From: an uncultured Methylococcales bacterium
GTDB lineage: Bacteria > Pseudomonadota > Gammaproteobacteria > Methylococcales > Methylomonadaceae
NCBI GenBank assembly: GCA_903902705.1
Contig: CAIUVX010000024.1
Location: 1 to 32,189, forward strand
Length of the DNA stretch: 32,189 nt
Direction: 5' to 3'
Under the pieces are notes generated by a model. The model worked only from the letters and a program-made list of their open reading frames with translations. It was not told the DNA's origin and made no database searches. Every line of letters starts with the position of its first letter. Positions within the stretch are counted from its first letter, which is position 1. A program made the translations under genes and the position numbers. Below are positions 18,510-28,207 of the stretch, one piece after another.

Positions 18510-20402
18510 TTATAATGATGAGTGAGTGATACGGTCGAGAACGCGGTATATGTTAAGCATATTATGCTTGCCTTTCAACTGACATTCACCAATCCGTTCG
18601 GTGCTGTAGTGAGTGCGAATAAGTTGCCATGTGCTGTCTCCCACTAAAATGCGACAGGGTTGTTGTGCATCGGGTGTGGAGACGGTTTTATCGAAACTTT
18701 CCAGTCGAGACGCTGTATTGACAGTATCGCCAATCACAGTATATTCCATGCGTTGCTGTCCTCCTAACGTTCCTGCAACCAATGAACCTGTATAAATACC
18801 GACTCGCATACCGATAATGGGTAGCCCTTGCTGTTGCCAACGCACATTAAGTTCTTGGAGTCTTTCGCCCATACGCACCGCACTTTCTACCGCATTCAAT
18901 GCGTCAGTAGTAATTCCTGCCGAATCAGTTTTTTTCACTGGCACACCAAACACAGCCATGATGGCATCACCGATATATTTATTAATCATGCCGTCTTTGG
19001 CAATAATGATATTGCTCATTTCGTCCATGTATTCGTTTAGCCAGTTCATCAAGCTGAGTGGATTCATACCTTCAGCAATCGTGGTGAAATTAGCTAAATC
19101 GGTGAACATCACGGTAGCAGTGAGTTGATCGGGTTTTACGCCACCGCCAATAAAAAATTCATCACGTTTTTCCCATAGTGTGCTTGCTACTTGTGGGGAG
19201 ACGTATTGTTCAAACAGCCGTAGTAATTGTTTGCGTTCGTTGCGATCTATAGTGGAGAACCACAATACACCAAAAATTAATGCCGACAACCACGCGAGTA
19301 CAGATGATAGCAACGGTAGCCACAAACCTTGTCTAAACGCCAACACAGCACTGATAAACAACACTAGCAAGCCGCTAATGTTGATCAGCGATAAACGTAC
19401 CATACCACCCCGAAAAAAACTTGCTGTGCCACCCAGTATGCACCAAAAAAATAGCCAGCCATATTCTATTGTGTCTGACCAGTCACGCATTAAAGGATAA
19501 TCATGCAAGGCAGTTTGAATAATTTGGTCAATGATATGCGCGTGTAGTTCAACGCCATAATGACGACTGCCATTAGGAAATAATTTGTAATCGCTTAAGC
19601 TTGGAGCCATCGCACCGATTAACACGATTTTATCGCGTAATGCGTGAGCGGGTATTTTGCCGTCTAATAATTCGCTGATGGTAAAAGTTGGAAAGTCGGC
19701 GTGTAAATGCGGATAGCTCAACAGGAATTGATAACCACCTGTATCGATACCCGCATAACTACCTGTATTTGGTTGTAACGGTAAAAAGATGCTATTACTC
19801 AGTTGTAAATAACCCTGAGCATCGTTTTGTGGCTGAATATTTTCTGCTGCCAAGTAATTCAATGCCAACAATAAAGAGAAGGCGTAATGGGTTGTGCCGT
19901 TGTCATCAAGAAATAATAAACCGCGCCGCGATACACCGTCTGGATCATTAATCATGTCATTGAAGCCAATTTGCGTGGAATCTTTTAATGCAGCGGGGGG
20001 ATTTATACGCCCTTGTTTATTATCACCAACGAAAAAAATCCAAATGATATTGTCGTGGCTAGTCAGCACTTTATTGAGTCGTTCTGACTCAGGGGCGACG
20101 GGTAAATCACGGTATTTATCAACGCCAATAACACGCACACCCGCCGCGAGTAATTTTTCTAAACTATTCGCAAAAATACCATCGGATAACGGATAACCAT
20201 AGCGTTGAATATCCGCTTCGGTTTCACTGATTAACACTAACGGCGATGCTTGCTCACTGTCTGGGCGTAAACTAAATAGAGTATCGTAAGTCAATAGTTC
20301 CATCGCCTGTAATACGCCACTGGTGCGTAAGGCGAACAGACTCGACCAGACAATGAGACTGATAAAAAATACGGTGACGTAGGGTTTATGTGACCATTTC
20401 AC
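18510..20402 (-). CDS. CHASE2-domain class III adenylate cyclase
   Basis: A 630-residue protein. It has a signal-anchor helix at about 8-26, an extracytoplasmic CHASE2 sensor domain to about 300, two or three membrane helices (about 310-385), and the cyclase domain. Metal ligands are D435 (MFTDLANFT) and D479 (YIGDAIMA). Adenine-selecting residues fit K475 and T555, and the transition-state pair is N562 and R566 (DTVNTASR). All catalytic positions are intact, so cAMP production is expected. The start is a GTG at 20402; no ATG lies near enough to keep the anchor helix. It is cotranscribed with DUF928 and divergent from the exoprotein gene, which suggests an envelope-sensing module tied to surface adhesion. 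Confidence 0.93.
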   Translation of the reverse strand: MKWSHKPYVTVFFISLIVWSSLFALRTSGVLQAMELLTYDTLFSLRPDSEQASPLVLISETEADIQRYGYPLSDGIFANSLEKLLAAGVRVIGVDKYRDLPVAPESERLNKVLTSHDNIIWIFFVGDNKQGRINPPAALKDSTQIGFNDMINDPDGVSRRGLLFLDDNGTTHYAFSLLLALNYLAAENIQPQNDAQGYLQLSNSIFLPLQPNTGSYAGIDTGGYQFLLSYPHLHADFPTFTISELLDGKIPAHALRDKIVLIGAMAPSLSDYKLFPNGSRHYGVELHAHIIDQIIQTALHDYPLMRDWSDTIEYGWLFFWCILGGTASFFRGGMVRLSLINISGLLVLFISAVLAFRQGLWLPLLSSVLAWLSALIFGVLWFSTIDRNERKQLLRLFEQYVSPQVASTLWEKRDEFFIGGGVKPDQLTATVMFTDLANFTTIAEGMNPLSLMNWLNEYMDEMSNIIIAKDGMINKYIGDAIMAVFGVPVKKTDSAGITTDALNAVESAVRMGERLQELNVRWQQQGLPIIGMRVGIYTGSLVAGTLGGQQRMEYTVIGDTVNTASRLESFDKTVSTPDAQQPCRILVGDSTWQLIRTHYSTERIGECQLKGKHNMLNIYRVLDRITHSSL

Positions 20403-20414
20403 GAATGACTAACT

Positions 20415-20420
20415 TATAAT
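20415..20420 (+). promoter_or_regulatory. Candidate -10 box for the exoprotein operon
   Basis: A perfect TATAAT stands in the divergent region, about 115 bases before the exoprotein ATG. A weak -35 candidate TGACCA (20391-20396) lies 18 bases upstream, inside the first codons of the cyclase gene. The implied leader of about 110 bases ends in a hairpin. Confidence 0.35.
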
Positions 20421-20494
20421 AAATAGAAGTATGAAGGTTTCAGTGGTTCACTATTACCTGTTGCGAATACAAAATCAAGCGGATTTTAGTGGCG

Positions 20495-20528
20495 GAGTGC
20501 AAGCTTTGCTTGCTCTTGACTCAAAAGG
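20495..20528 (+). promoter_or_regulatory. Leader hairpin next to the exoprotein ribosome site
   Basis: GCAAGC (20499-20504) and GCTTGC (20508-20513) form a tight stem with a 3-base loop. GAGT (20495-20498) and ACTC (20519-20522) can extend it across a bulge. The ribosome site AAAAGG begins at the next base, so folding could limit access to it. Confidence 0.35.
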
Positions 20529-20535
20529 TATTTTT

Positions 20536-23340
20536 ATGAAAACAGTCATTAGGTTATTTTGTTTTACCTTGCTTATAAATAGCTCAGTTTATGCACAGGT
20601 AATTACCGATGGTTCGCTGGGTAGTGTGACCACTTTGTCAGGACAAATGGACATTCCGCAAAGCTTAGGGACAACAATAGGGAATAATTTATTTCACAGT
20701 TTTAATACGTTTACTATTAACACGGGCGAAAGCGCGACTTTTACGGGCGATAATGCGTTAAAAAATGTCATTAGTCGCGTGACAGGCGGTCAGGTTTCCA
20801 AGATTGATGGCTTGCTACAATCGACTATCGGCACGGCTAATTTTTATTTTATTAATCCAGCAGGCGTAACTTTTGGTATTAATGCAAAAGTCGATGTTCC
20901 CGCTGCGTTTTATATGAGTACCGCCGACACGCTACGGTTTACCGATGGTAGTCAATTCAGTGCAGCTAATCTTGCCGCTAATACCTTATCTATTGCTGAA
21001 CCGACTGGGTTTGGCTTTTTAAATAATCAAGGCGGTAATATCGAAGTGCAGGGCAGTGTGCTTGATTTTAAAGACGGTAGTGCGATTTCACTGAGTGCGC
21101 ATAATGTGACCATTAATAACGGCAGCTTGACCAGTCCTTCGGGTAATATTCAGCTTTATGGAACGGGTAACACAATTACTGAGTTACCACTCAACGCGCC
21201 AGTGACCACCGCCTTAACTGGACGTATTGAGTTGACTGCGGCAAGTTCGCTAGATACCAGTGGTGATGCGGGTGGAAAAATTACGATGCAGGGTGGAGAT
21301 ATTATTATTAAGGATGGTAGTTCAGTGGCTGCCGACACCTTGGGTTCTGGCAACGCTGGTGGCGTATCCGTTAAAAGCAATAGTTTAAGTCTATTAAATG
21401 GTGGGCGCATAGGTAGTGATACTTGGGACACAGGGAATGCTGGGGATATAAATATTGATGCGAGTACCATTCTTGTTGATGGACAAGGTGGCAATCAGTT
21501 CACTGGCATTGCCAGTAATACTAATAATGACGTAATAGCGAATGCGGGTAATGCGGGTGCGGTCAGTATTAAAGCCGATAGCATCACTGTGGCAAATGGC
21601 GGACAGATTAGCAGTGATACTTGGGGATCAGGTAATGCAGGCAATGTTGCCATAAATGCGGCTAGTATTTTGGTGAATGGACAAGGCAATGGCGCGTGGA
21701 TTTCCAGTGATTCAAATAATGACCTGATAGCTAACGCAGGAAATGCGGGCAATGTGTCTATTACAGCCAGCGTGTTAGGTGTATTAAATCATGGGCAAAT
21801 TAGCAGTAATGCGTGGGGGACAGGTAATGCGGGGGCTATTAATATCAATGCAGGGACAGTTTTTATTGATGGGCAAGGCAGCAATCAATTCACGGGCATT
21901 GCCAGTAATACCAACAATGACCTAATAACCAATGCAGGCAACGCGGGAACTATCAATATCAAAGCCACTAGCCTAAACGTAGCAAATACTGGACAGCTTG
22001 TCAGCGACACTTGGGGATCAGGTCAGGCGGGTAATATTGTCATTGATGCCGCTACTATTTCAGTTGATGGACAAGGCAATAGTGCGTTGATTTCTAGTAG
22101 TTCACGAAATGCCGTGCTTGCTAACGCGGGTAATGCGGGGACTGTCAACCTCAAAGCTAACAGCTTAACTGTATCAAATGGCGGACAGATTACGACATTG
22201 GCCTCAGGAACAGGTAATGCGGGTAATATTACTGTTAATAGCGATGACACCGTCATTGATAATGGTGCTATACACAGTGATACGGATTCTGGTAGCTCAG
22301 GTAATGCGGGCATCATAACTATTGAAAATAGTCGCTCAATGACCGTACGCAACAGCGCGTTGATTAATTCATCTACTTCTGGCGCGGGCAGTGCGGGTAA
22401 TATTAATATTACCGCTCCTGTCATTACCCTAGATAATGCTAGTATTTCTGCCGAAGCCAACGCACAATCGCAAGGGCAAACGGGGAATGTAAACATAGCA
22501 GCCAGTAAAGCAATTTTTCTAAGTAATCATGGCAAAATCAGCCTAAAAAATGCGGCTAATATCGCCAATACCAGTAATATCATTCCCTCTTCAATCACTA
22601 TTTCAGCCCCTGATATTACTCTAAAAGACAGTGAAATTAGCACTGCGGCGACGGGTAATGTCGATGCGAGTGACATCAATATTAATTTCTCACATTGGCT
22701 TACAATGGATAGCTCCTTTATCTCCACAACTGCCAATACGGGTAATGGTGGTACTATTACTATTAACGGTGGGCAGTTAATTTATTTACAAAATTCAGGT
22801 TTTTTAACCTCTGTCAGTGGGGAGAATAGCAACGGCGGCAATATTAATGTCAGAGCCGATTATTTGGTCATGGATACTGGCGTAATACAAGCCAATGCAG
22901 TGGGTGGTTCGGGTGGTGATATTAATCTCAATTTAAAAGCACTGCTTTTTAGCCAAAACAGTTTAACGCTTGGTGGTCGTCGCGTTGTGTGGCGACCCTT
23001 TGTTTCAGGGTTTAACGTCATTCAAGCTGCCTCTGAAAATGGAGTGAATGGCGTGATTAATGTCACTTCGCCACAATTTGATATTAGTGCTAGCGTTAGT
23101 GGTTTGGATTCTTCCCAATTAGTCATGCCAAGTATTGATAACAGCCTTTGCCAGAGTTCAGCAATGTTAGGCAGCAGTTTAGTGCGTGGTGGTCAAGGTG
23201 GGATTCCAGCCGATGAATCGCAATACGGTTTTATTCCGCTAGCAACAGAAACCGCAACCGCCAAGCCTTCATCGATAGCGACTGTTAAGCCAATCATTCT
23301 GTCGGGAGCGTCATTTCCATGCACAAACTTACAGCCTTAG
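20536..23340 (+). CDS. Two-partner secretion exoprotein (filamentous haemagglutinin type, TpsA)
   Basis: A 934-residue secreted protein starting at ATG 20536. A longer in-frame extension to 20431 is unlikely because the signal peptide KTVIRLFCFTLLINSSVYA begins here, with AAAAGG upstream. Next is the TPS domain (about residues 22-190): VTTLSGQMDIPQSLG, LFHSFNTFTINTGESATF, and FINPAGVTFGINAKVDVPAA, corresponding to the NPNG-type secretion motif. A long right-handed beta-helix of G/N/S-rich repeats follows, including four 64-66-residue units. The C-terminus has LCQSSAMLGSSLVRGGQGGIP, similar to cyanobacterial-type TPS proteins. Exported via Sec, it should cross the outer membrane through the transporter encoded next and act as an adhesin. 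No toxin domain is visible. Confidence 0.92.
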   Translation: MKTVIRLFCFTLLINSSVYAQVITDGSLGSVTTLSGQMDIPQSLGTTIGNNLFHSFNTFTINTGESATFTGDNALKNVISRVTGGQVSKIDGLLQSTIGTANFYFINPAGVTFGINAKVDVPAAFYMSTADTLRFTDGSQFSAANLAANTLSIAEPTGFGFLNNQGGNIEVQGSVLDFKDGSAISLSAHNVTINNGSLTSPSGNIQLYGTGNTITELPLNAPVTTALTGRIELTAASSLDTSGDAGGKITMQGGDIIIKDGSSVAADTLGSGNAGGVSVKSNSLSLLNGGRIGSDTWDTGNAGDINIDASTILVDGQGGNQFTGIASNTNNDVIANAGNAGAVSIKADSITVANGGQISSDTWGSGNAGNVAINAASILVNGQGNGAWISSDSNNDLIANAGNAGNVSITASVLGVLNHGQISSNAWGTGNAGAININAGTVFIDGQGSNQFTGIASNTNNDLITNAGNAGTINIKATSLNVANTGQLVSDTWGSGQAGNIVIDAATISVDGQGNSALISSSSRNAVLANAGNAGTVNLKANSLTVSNGGQITTLASGTGNAGNITVNSDDTVIDNGAIHSDTDSGSSGNAGIITIENSRSMTVRNSALINSSTSGAGSAGNINITAPVITLDNASISAEANAQSQGQTGNVNIAASKAIFLSNHGKISLKNAANIANTSNIIPSSITISAPDITLKDSEISTAATGNVDASDININFSHWLTMDSSFISTTANTGNGGTITINGGQLIYLQNSGFLTSVSGENSNGGNINVRADYLVMDTGVIQANAVGGSGGDINLNLKALLFSQNSLTLGGRRVVWRPFVSGFNVIQAASENGVNGVINVTSPQFDISASVSGLDSSQLVMPSIDNSLCQSSAMLGSSLVRGGQGGIPADESQYGFIPLATETATAKPSSIATVKPIILSGASFPCTNLQP
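21418..22197 (+). repeat. Four in-frame tandem repeats, alternating A-B-A-B
   Basis: Units start at 21418, 21616, 21808 and 22006 and are 198, 192, 198 and 192 bp long (66, 64, 66 and 64 residues). Each opens with a [DN]xW(x)2G(N/Q)AG motif and contains ANAGNAG or TNAGNAG. Units 1 and 3 share NQFTGIASNTNND; units 2 and 4 share a shorter version (NGAWISSDSNND, NSALISSSSRNA). The basic unit therefore appears to have been duplicated as a 390-bp dimer. The repeats encode turns of the adhesin beta-helix and are substrates for recombination-based length change. Confidence 0.85.
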
Positions 23341-25037
23341 TTATTGGTGTTTCGCTATCGTCATTGGTATTGAGTGACGATGTGACGATTAGACAATCAC
23401 CTATCGATAGTTTAATTATTGACCGACCCAGTACAGACCGACCCAAGTTGCCTAACACTATTCCCGAAAAATTACCCAGCTTTACCTTACCGCCTGCGGA
23501 AAAAATTTTGTTGTCACAAACGCATAAAAACGCAGTTAAAATCCAGCTCAAAGGCATAAAGTTCACGGGTAATACTGTGGTCAGTAATGACGATTTACAA
23601 AAAATCGCCCAAGCGTTTATCGGCAAAGCGATTACAGTTAATGAAATTGAAGCGTTGCGCCAACAAATAAGCCAATATTACGTTGAACAAGGCTATGTGA
23701 ATTCAGGCGCGGTGCTTCCGAATCAACAATTTCAAGACGGTATTATTACCCTGCAAATCATCGAAGGAAAATTAACCGAAATTCGTGTCAAAGGCACAGA
23801 ATGGCTAAGCCCAACCTACATCAGCGAGCGTTTGTATGCGGATGATGAACAAGTATTAGACACTAATCAGTTACGGCAAAATTTTCAGCAATTATTACTT
23901 GATCCACTGATTGAACGCATGAATGGCAGTTTAATTCCAGCCAGTAAACGCGGAACCAGTATTTTAGAAGTTGATGTAACGCGTGCTAGACCTTATCAAC
24001 TTTCCTTGACCGCTGACAATTACACGCCGCCCAGCATTGGTGGTGAGATAAATCACTTAAGCGGTTGGGTGCGCAATTTGACGGGTTTTGGTGATATTGT
24101 TAGCGGCTCTGTTGCTTATAGTGAAGGTTTATTGGGTGGTTCAGGCAGCTTCTCGATTCCATTGAATGCGCACAACACCTTATTCAATTTTCATTTTGAT
24201 CGTAACAATGCAACGATTGTTGAACGAACCTTAAAACCACTCAATATTACAAGTCACTATGCGAACTACGAATTTGGATTGAGCCAACCGTTGATTCAGA
24301 ATCTGAATCGTAATCTAAATGCAGGGCTAATTTTTAATTTCAAAAGAAATAAAACTTTTCTTGGTATCTTAAATGAACCTTTTCCTTTTTCCGAAGGGGC
24401 GAGTAAAGACGGTGTCAGCAAAGATTCAGTATTGCGTTTTAGCCTTGATTTCACTGAACGCTTAGAACATCAGGTTTTTTCAGCGCGTTCAACGACTAAC
24501 GTAGGTATTAACGCGCTTGCACCAACGTGGCATAAAGACCCAAACAACCCAGACGGTAATTTTGTGTCGTGGTTAGGGCAGGTGCAATATGCAGGGCAAG
24601 TGCTTGATACCAACGCTAATTTGATTTTGCGCGGCGACGTACAATACAGCGATGACAAATTAATGACCCTAGAACGCTTTGCTTTAGGCGGGCGTTACAG
24701 TGTGCGTGGCTATCGTGAAAATGAGTTGGTTCGAGATAAAGGCTATGACTTGTCAGCCGAATTGCGTTATCCCTTACTCAAAGATGAAGGCGAAAAAAAC
24801 TTCCTAGGTCAACTAATCCTGTTTCCGTTTATGGATTATGGTGTAGGTCAAAATCGTGGTGATAGCGCACATATCAGCTACCTATATTCCACAGGTATAG
24901 GCCTAGAATGGCAACCTCTTAAACAAATCAATACTGAAATCATATATGCACACGCCCTAAAAAAAGCCACCCCAAAAGCAGATTATAATTTACAAGACAG
25001 TGGACTAGAGTGGCGCGTCAATATTTCTGCTTTTTAA
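23319..25037 (+). CDS. ShlB/FhaC/HecB-type outer-membrane transporter (TpsB)
   Basis: A 572-residue protein with a short signal peptide (MHKLTALVIGVSLSSLVLS) and a proline-rich linker. Two POTRA domains follow (IQLKGIKFTGNTVVSNDDL; ITLQIIEGKLTEIRVKG), then a 16-stranded beta-barrel. The loop-6 motif VRGY appears in GRYSVRGYRENELVRDKGYD, and the last residue is phenylalanine (NISAF), the Omp85-superfamily barrel signature. It recognises the TPS domain of the exoprotein in the periplasm and secretes it. The ATG at 23319 lies inside the last 22 bases of the exoprotein gene in another frame, so translation is probably coupled. Confidence 0.95.
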   Translation: MHKLTALVIGVSLSSLVLSDDVTIRQSPIDSLIIDRPSTDRPKLPNTIPEKLPSFTLPPAEKILLSQTHKNAVKIQLKGIKFTGNTVVSNDDLQKIAQAFIGKAITVNEIEALRQQISQYYVEQGYVNSGAVLPNQQFQDGIITLQIIEGKLTEIRVKGTEWLSPTYISERLYADDEQVLDTNQLRQNFQQLLLDPLIERMNGSLIPASKRGTSILEVDVTRARPYQLSLTADNYTPPSIGGEINHLSGWVRNLTGFGDIVSGSVAYSEGLLGGSGSFSIPLNAHNTLFNFHFDRNNATIVERTLKPLNITSHYANYEFGLSQPLIQNLNRNLNAGLIFNFKRNKTFLGILNEPFPFSEGASKDGVSKDSVLRFSLDFTERLEHQVFSARSTTNVGINALAPTWHKDPNNPDGNFVSWLGQVQYAGQVLDTNANLILRGDVQYSDDKLMTLERFALGGRYSVRGYRENELVRDKGYDLSAELRYPLLKDEGEKNFLGQLILFPFMDYGVGQNRGDSAHISYLYSTGIGLEWQPLKQINTEIIYAHALKKATPKADYNLQDSGLEWRVNISAF

Positions 25038-25153
25038 CTGTGTTGGCAATAGCTAACTTAACAAAAGCCGCGTATTATGTCAGGTTGTAAAAAAGCGGCA
25101 ACTCAATCTAGGTTGCTGTAACACCACACCACTGCACACAGAGGCAACACGTT

Positions 25154-26278
25154 TTGAGTTTACACAGTTACCAATCGGTAAATCGCGAGCAATTAGTCAA
25201 AGACATCACAGCAATTCATCAACAATCACTAGCCAATACGGGCATTGAGGATTTTGAGCATTTAACCAAAATGGAAAAATGGGGAAAAATTTGCTCAATT
25301 ATCGGTTATGGCACGGCATGGATTTTTCCTAATCCCATTTCCGCATTGTTAATCAGTCAAGGTAGTTTCACCCGCTGGACACAAGTAGGGCATCCAATTG
25401 TTCATAGAGCCTACGATAAACTGAAAGGTGTCGATAAAAATTACACCAGCAAAAAATTTGCTCATGGCTGGCGACGTTTTATGGATTGGCCAGACTGGTT
25501 TACTGTTGCGGGTTGGCATCATGAGCATGATGTATTGCATCATTATAGTTTGGGTGAAAAAGCCGACCCCAACAATGCGCAACATAATATGGAATGGCTG
25601 AGGCAATCAAAGCTGCCGATGTGGTCGCGTTATGTGATTGTGGCGGTTTTCTCAGGGATATGGAAAATTGTTTATTACACGCCCAGAACCCATAAAGAAT
25701 TTTGCCTACATTCTGCCAGACGACAGGGCGAAGTTAAGCCAGTGATGACCCGCCTTGGGGCATGGAGTATGTTTACCAAACAGGGCAGGGCATTATGGCT
25801 GCAAAGTATTTTACCTTATACCGCCTATCGCTTTGTGTTGCTGCCGTTGCTGTTTTTACCGTTGGGCAGTTTTGCGGTTTTAAGCGTGTTTCTTAATTCA
25901 TTGTTGGCAGAAATTTTCACCAATATGCACAGTTTTCTGGTGATGATTCCGAATCATGCAGGTGATGATGTGATGATGTTTGATGAAAAAAGTCACAGTA
26001 AAGGCGAATTTTATTTGCGGCAAATTTTAGGTTCAGTGAATTATCCGACGGGTTCTAATTTTAATGATTTTTTCTACGGCTGGCTGAATTATCAAATCGA
26101 ACACCATTTGTGGCCAGATATGCCGTTAAGTCAATATCAAAAAGTGCAACCACAAGTCATGGCGTTGTGTGAAAAACATAATATTCCTTATCTACAGCAA
26201 TCGGTTTTCAAACGTTTGTTGAAAGCGGTGGACGTTATGGTAGGTAAAACCTCGATGCTGAAACCAATCGTTGCGTAA
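25154..26278 (+). CDS. Membrane fatty acid desaturase, three histidine boxes
   Basis: A 374-residue protein of the FA_desaturase family. Its diiron histidine boxes are H80PIVH84, the H122/H123/H125 to H129/H130 cluster ([11 protein letters not shown]) and Q314IEHH318. The QxxHH third box is the form found in front-end and delta-6-like desaturases. About four membrane helices lie between the boxes ([48 protein letters not shown]). It would need an electron donor such as ferredoxin or cytochrome b5; none is adjacent and no cytochrome b5 domain is fused. The start is TTG at 25154 with AGAGG upstream; the next in-frame methionine is M40 and would remove a conserved N-terminus. The lipid substrate is unknown. 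Confidence 0.88.
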   Translation: MSLHSYQSVNREQLVKDITAIHQQSLANTGIEDFEHLTKMEKWGKICSIIGYGTAWIFPNPISALLISQGSFTRWTQVGHPIVHRAYDKLKGVDKNYTSKKFAHGWRRFMDWPDWFTVAGWHHEHDVLHHYSLGEKADPNNAQHNMEWLRQSKLPMWSRYVIVAVFSGIWKIVYYTPRTHKEFCLHSARRQGEVKPVMTRLGAWSMFTKQGRALWLQSILPYTAYRFVLLPLLFLPLGSFAVLSVFLNSLLAEIFTNMHSFLVMIPNHAGDDVMMFDEKSHSKGEFYLRQILGSVNYPTGSNFNDFFYGWLNYQIEHHLWPDMPLSQYQKVQPQVMALCEKHNIPYLQQSVFKRLLKAVDVMVGKTSMLKPIVA

Positions 26279-26287
26279 ATTGTGCAT

Positions 26288-28207
26288 TTAAGCGTGGAAG
26301 TAGTGTACCTGTTTAGCCTGATACATACTTTTATCCGCTTGGTGAATTAGAGCATTGATTTCTGTGGTATCGTCTGGATAAAGGCTAATACCAATACTGA
26401 CATCAATAGTGACAGTTTCAGTGTTAATCACACAAGGTTGGCGAATCAAATTTCGTATATTATTAGCAACCCTTTGTGCGTTTTCCAGCGAGTTTATATC
26501 TTGCAAAATAATCAAAAACTCGTCACCGCCTAGTCTACCCGCATAGTCGCTTTCGCGGATAGCCTGTGGAAGACGTTGCGCAACTGTGGTCAGTAATATA
26601 TCACCTGCTTCATGTCCAAGCGTATCGTTAATTGCTTTAAAGCTGTTTAAGTCGAGAAACAAAATGGCCACTTTAGTTCTTTGCCGTGCGGCGGTCTCTA
26701 ACGATTGTTTCAGTTTTTCAAAAATCAATGCTCGGTTTGGCAACGATGTTAAATTGTCATAATGTGCGGCGTGTTCAAGTGCTTTCTTTAGCTGCTCTTG
26801 TTCGGTGATGTCTCGCGCCATGCAGATCATGAAGCCAGAATGATTTTGTTTGTCCTTAAAAGGCGCGTTCATCCATTCGCATAAAATTTCACTGCCATCT
26901 TTTTTGATGTTGATGTTTTTGTGGTGCAGAACATTATGACTTTTATGTGCAGCAGCCAGAACTTTTTCCACTTCCGCGTGTTTTTCTGGGGGGACTATGA
27001 TTAAAATGCTTTTTTTCACTATGTCTTTAGCACGCCAGAGAAAGGTTTTTTCGGCTTCAGCATTCCAGAGTAGCACTCGATTTTCAGCATCCAACACAAT
27101 GATACTCAAGGGTGCATTATTGAACATTGTGTTGAGCTTGGCTTCATTGAGTCGCGCTGTTCGATAAAATCGAAACAGAATAATTGATAGCAAAATCAAT
27201 AGTGATAAACCAGCCGCCGTATAGTAAAGTTTGATTCTAAGTTTTTTCAGATCATTTGCCGAATTGGGAAAATACAACATGGGTTCAACATCGAAATTCT
27301 CTGGCAATAGCCCAAATTTATGATAAGTTTCAGCGATATGCTGCCAACGCCCCGCATTCATATAACCCGCTTCAATCAATTCAGGCTGCATTAAATCGTG
27401 CATCGCCGCCGCTTCAAACTGTAAATGCTCAATACTGTGACGTTGTGAATAATTTTTATAAATTAACTGCACGATTTCGTCAGAATGCTGCATGGCATAA
27501 CGCCAACCGCGACTCGTTGCCGCTGTAAATGCTTCCACTTGTTGTGGATGTGCTTGCAATTCGGCATCTGTGGTGAAGAAATTGTCACCATAAAAATCAA
27601 TGCCACCCATTCGAGGGCTAAATTGATTGTAAGCACGTCCCTGTTGCTTGAGCAAATACGGTTCAGTCGTCTCATACACTGACATGGCATCGATTTTACC
27701 TGCCAGTAAATCGTTTATATCGAAGTTATGATGCTCTAGCTTGAAAGCTTTTTCGGTAAAGCCTTCTTGTTGTAAATAGGCAAACAACTCTGAGGAACTG
27801 GGTTCAATCATCACTTTTTTATCCAGCAATTTATGAATATTATCAATACCTGATTCTTTCAAGGTAATCAAACTCAAGGGCGAATGCTGAAAAATAACCC
27901 CTAGCACTCGCACTTTATCACCGCGATGACGATTTAAAATCAGTTCGCTAGTACCAATACCAAACTGAGCGTGACCCGTAATGACTTCTTGAACAACATT
28001 CGTGTCAGGCGTTGCCTCAATAATCGTGACATTCAGCCCTGCGTCTTTATAAAAGCCTTTTTCCTTAGCTGCGTAATAACCAGCAAATTGAAATTGATGT
28101 TGCCATTTTAATTGTAGACTGACAGAATCTGACTCTGTTGCCCAAGCAGAATTAATACCCAGCAGTAGCCAGACTATCGACAGGATTTTAATGAGCTGTT
28201 TAAGCAC
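26288..28207 (-). CDS. NMT1/THI5-type receptor fused to PAS and GGDEF
   Basis: A 639-residue protein from the GTG at 28207, chosen because GGAGAG lies 7 bases upstream and a signal peptide follows at once (LKQLIKILSIVWLLLG, INSAWA). A longer TTG start at 28255 is possible but lacks a ribosome site. The periplasmic NMT1/THI5-like binding domain comes first (VSLQLKWQHQFQFAGYYAAK), then one membrane helix (LYYTAAGLSLLILLSIILF). A PAS domain (LNTMFNNAPLSIIVLDAENR to ARDITEQEQ) and a GGDEF domain follow, with GGDEF at 560-564 and an intact I-site RESD. It should bind a small periplasmic ligand and control cyclic di-GMP synthesis. Relatives of the binding domain carry thiamine-precursor pyrimidines, riboflavin or sulfonates; the adjacent deaminase relic favours a pyrimidine. 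Confidence 0.9.
   Translation of the reverse strand: MLKQLIKILSIVWLLLGINSAWATESDSVSLQLKWQHQFQFAGYYAAKEKGFYKDAGLNVTIIEATPDTNVVQEVITGHAQFGIGTSELILNRHRGDKVRVLGVIFQHSPLSLITLKESGIDNIHKLLDKKVMIEPSSSELFAYLQQEGFTEKAFKLEHHNFDINDLLAGKIDAMSVYETTEPYLLKQQGRAYNQFSPRMGGIDFYGDNFFTTDAELQAHPQQVEAFTAATSRGWRYAMQHSDEIVQLIYKNYSQRHSIEHLQFEAAAMHDLMQPELIEAGYMNAGRWQHIAETYHKFGLLPENFDVEPMLYFPNSANDLKKLRIKLYYTAAGLSLLILLSIILFRFYRTARLNEAKLNTMFNNAPLSIIVLDAENRVLLWNAEAEKTFLWRAKDIVKKSILIIVPPEKHAEVEKVLAAAHKSHNVLHHKNINIKKDGSEILCEWMNAPFKDKQNHSGFMICMARDITEQEQLKKALEHAAHYDNLTSLPNRALIFEKLKQSLETAARQRTKVAILFLDLNSFKAINDTLGHEAGDILLTTVAQRLPQAIRESDYAGRLGGDEFLIILQDINSLENAQRVANNIRNLIRQPCVINTETVTIDVSIGISLYPDDTTEINALIHQADKSMYQAKQVHYFHA

Noticed and set aside
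18613-20196. Several plus-strand frames of 60-106 codons opposite the CHASE2 cyclase gene
   Set aside because: All are antisense to intact, conserved catalytic sequence and look like ordinary shadows.
20431-20535. N-terminal extension of the exoprotein by 35 residues
   Set aside because: The signal peptide and ribosome site place the start at 20536; the extension covers the leader hairpin.
21156-22736. Several long minus-strand reading frames inside the exoprotein gene
   Set aside because: They mirror the repeat composition of the real gene (P/A/L-rich, low complexity) and lack starts with ribosome sites.
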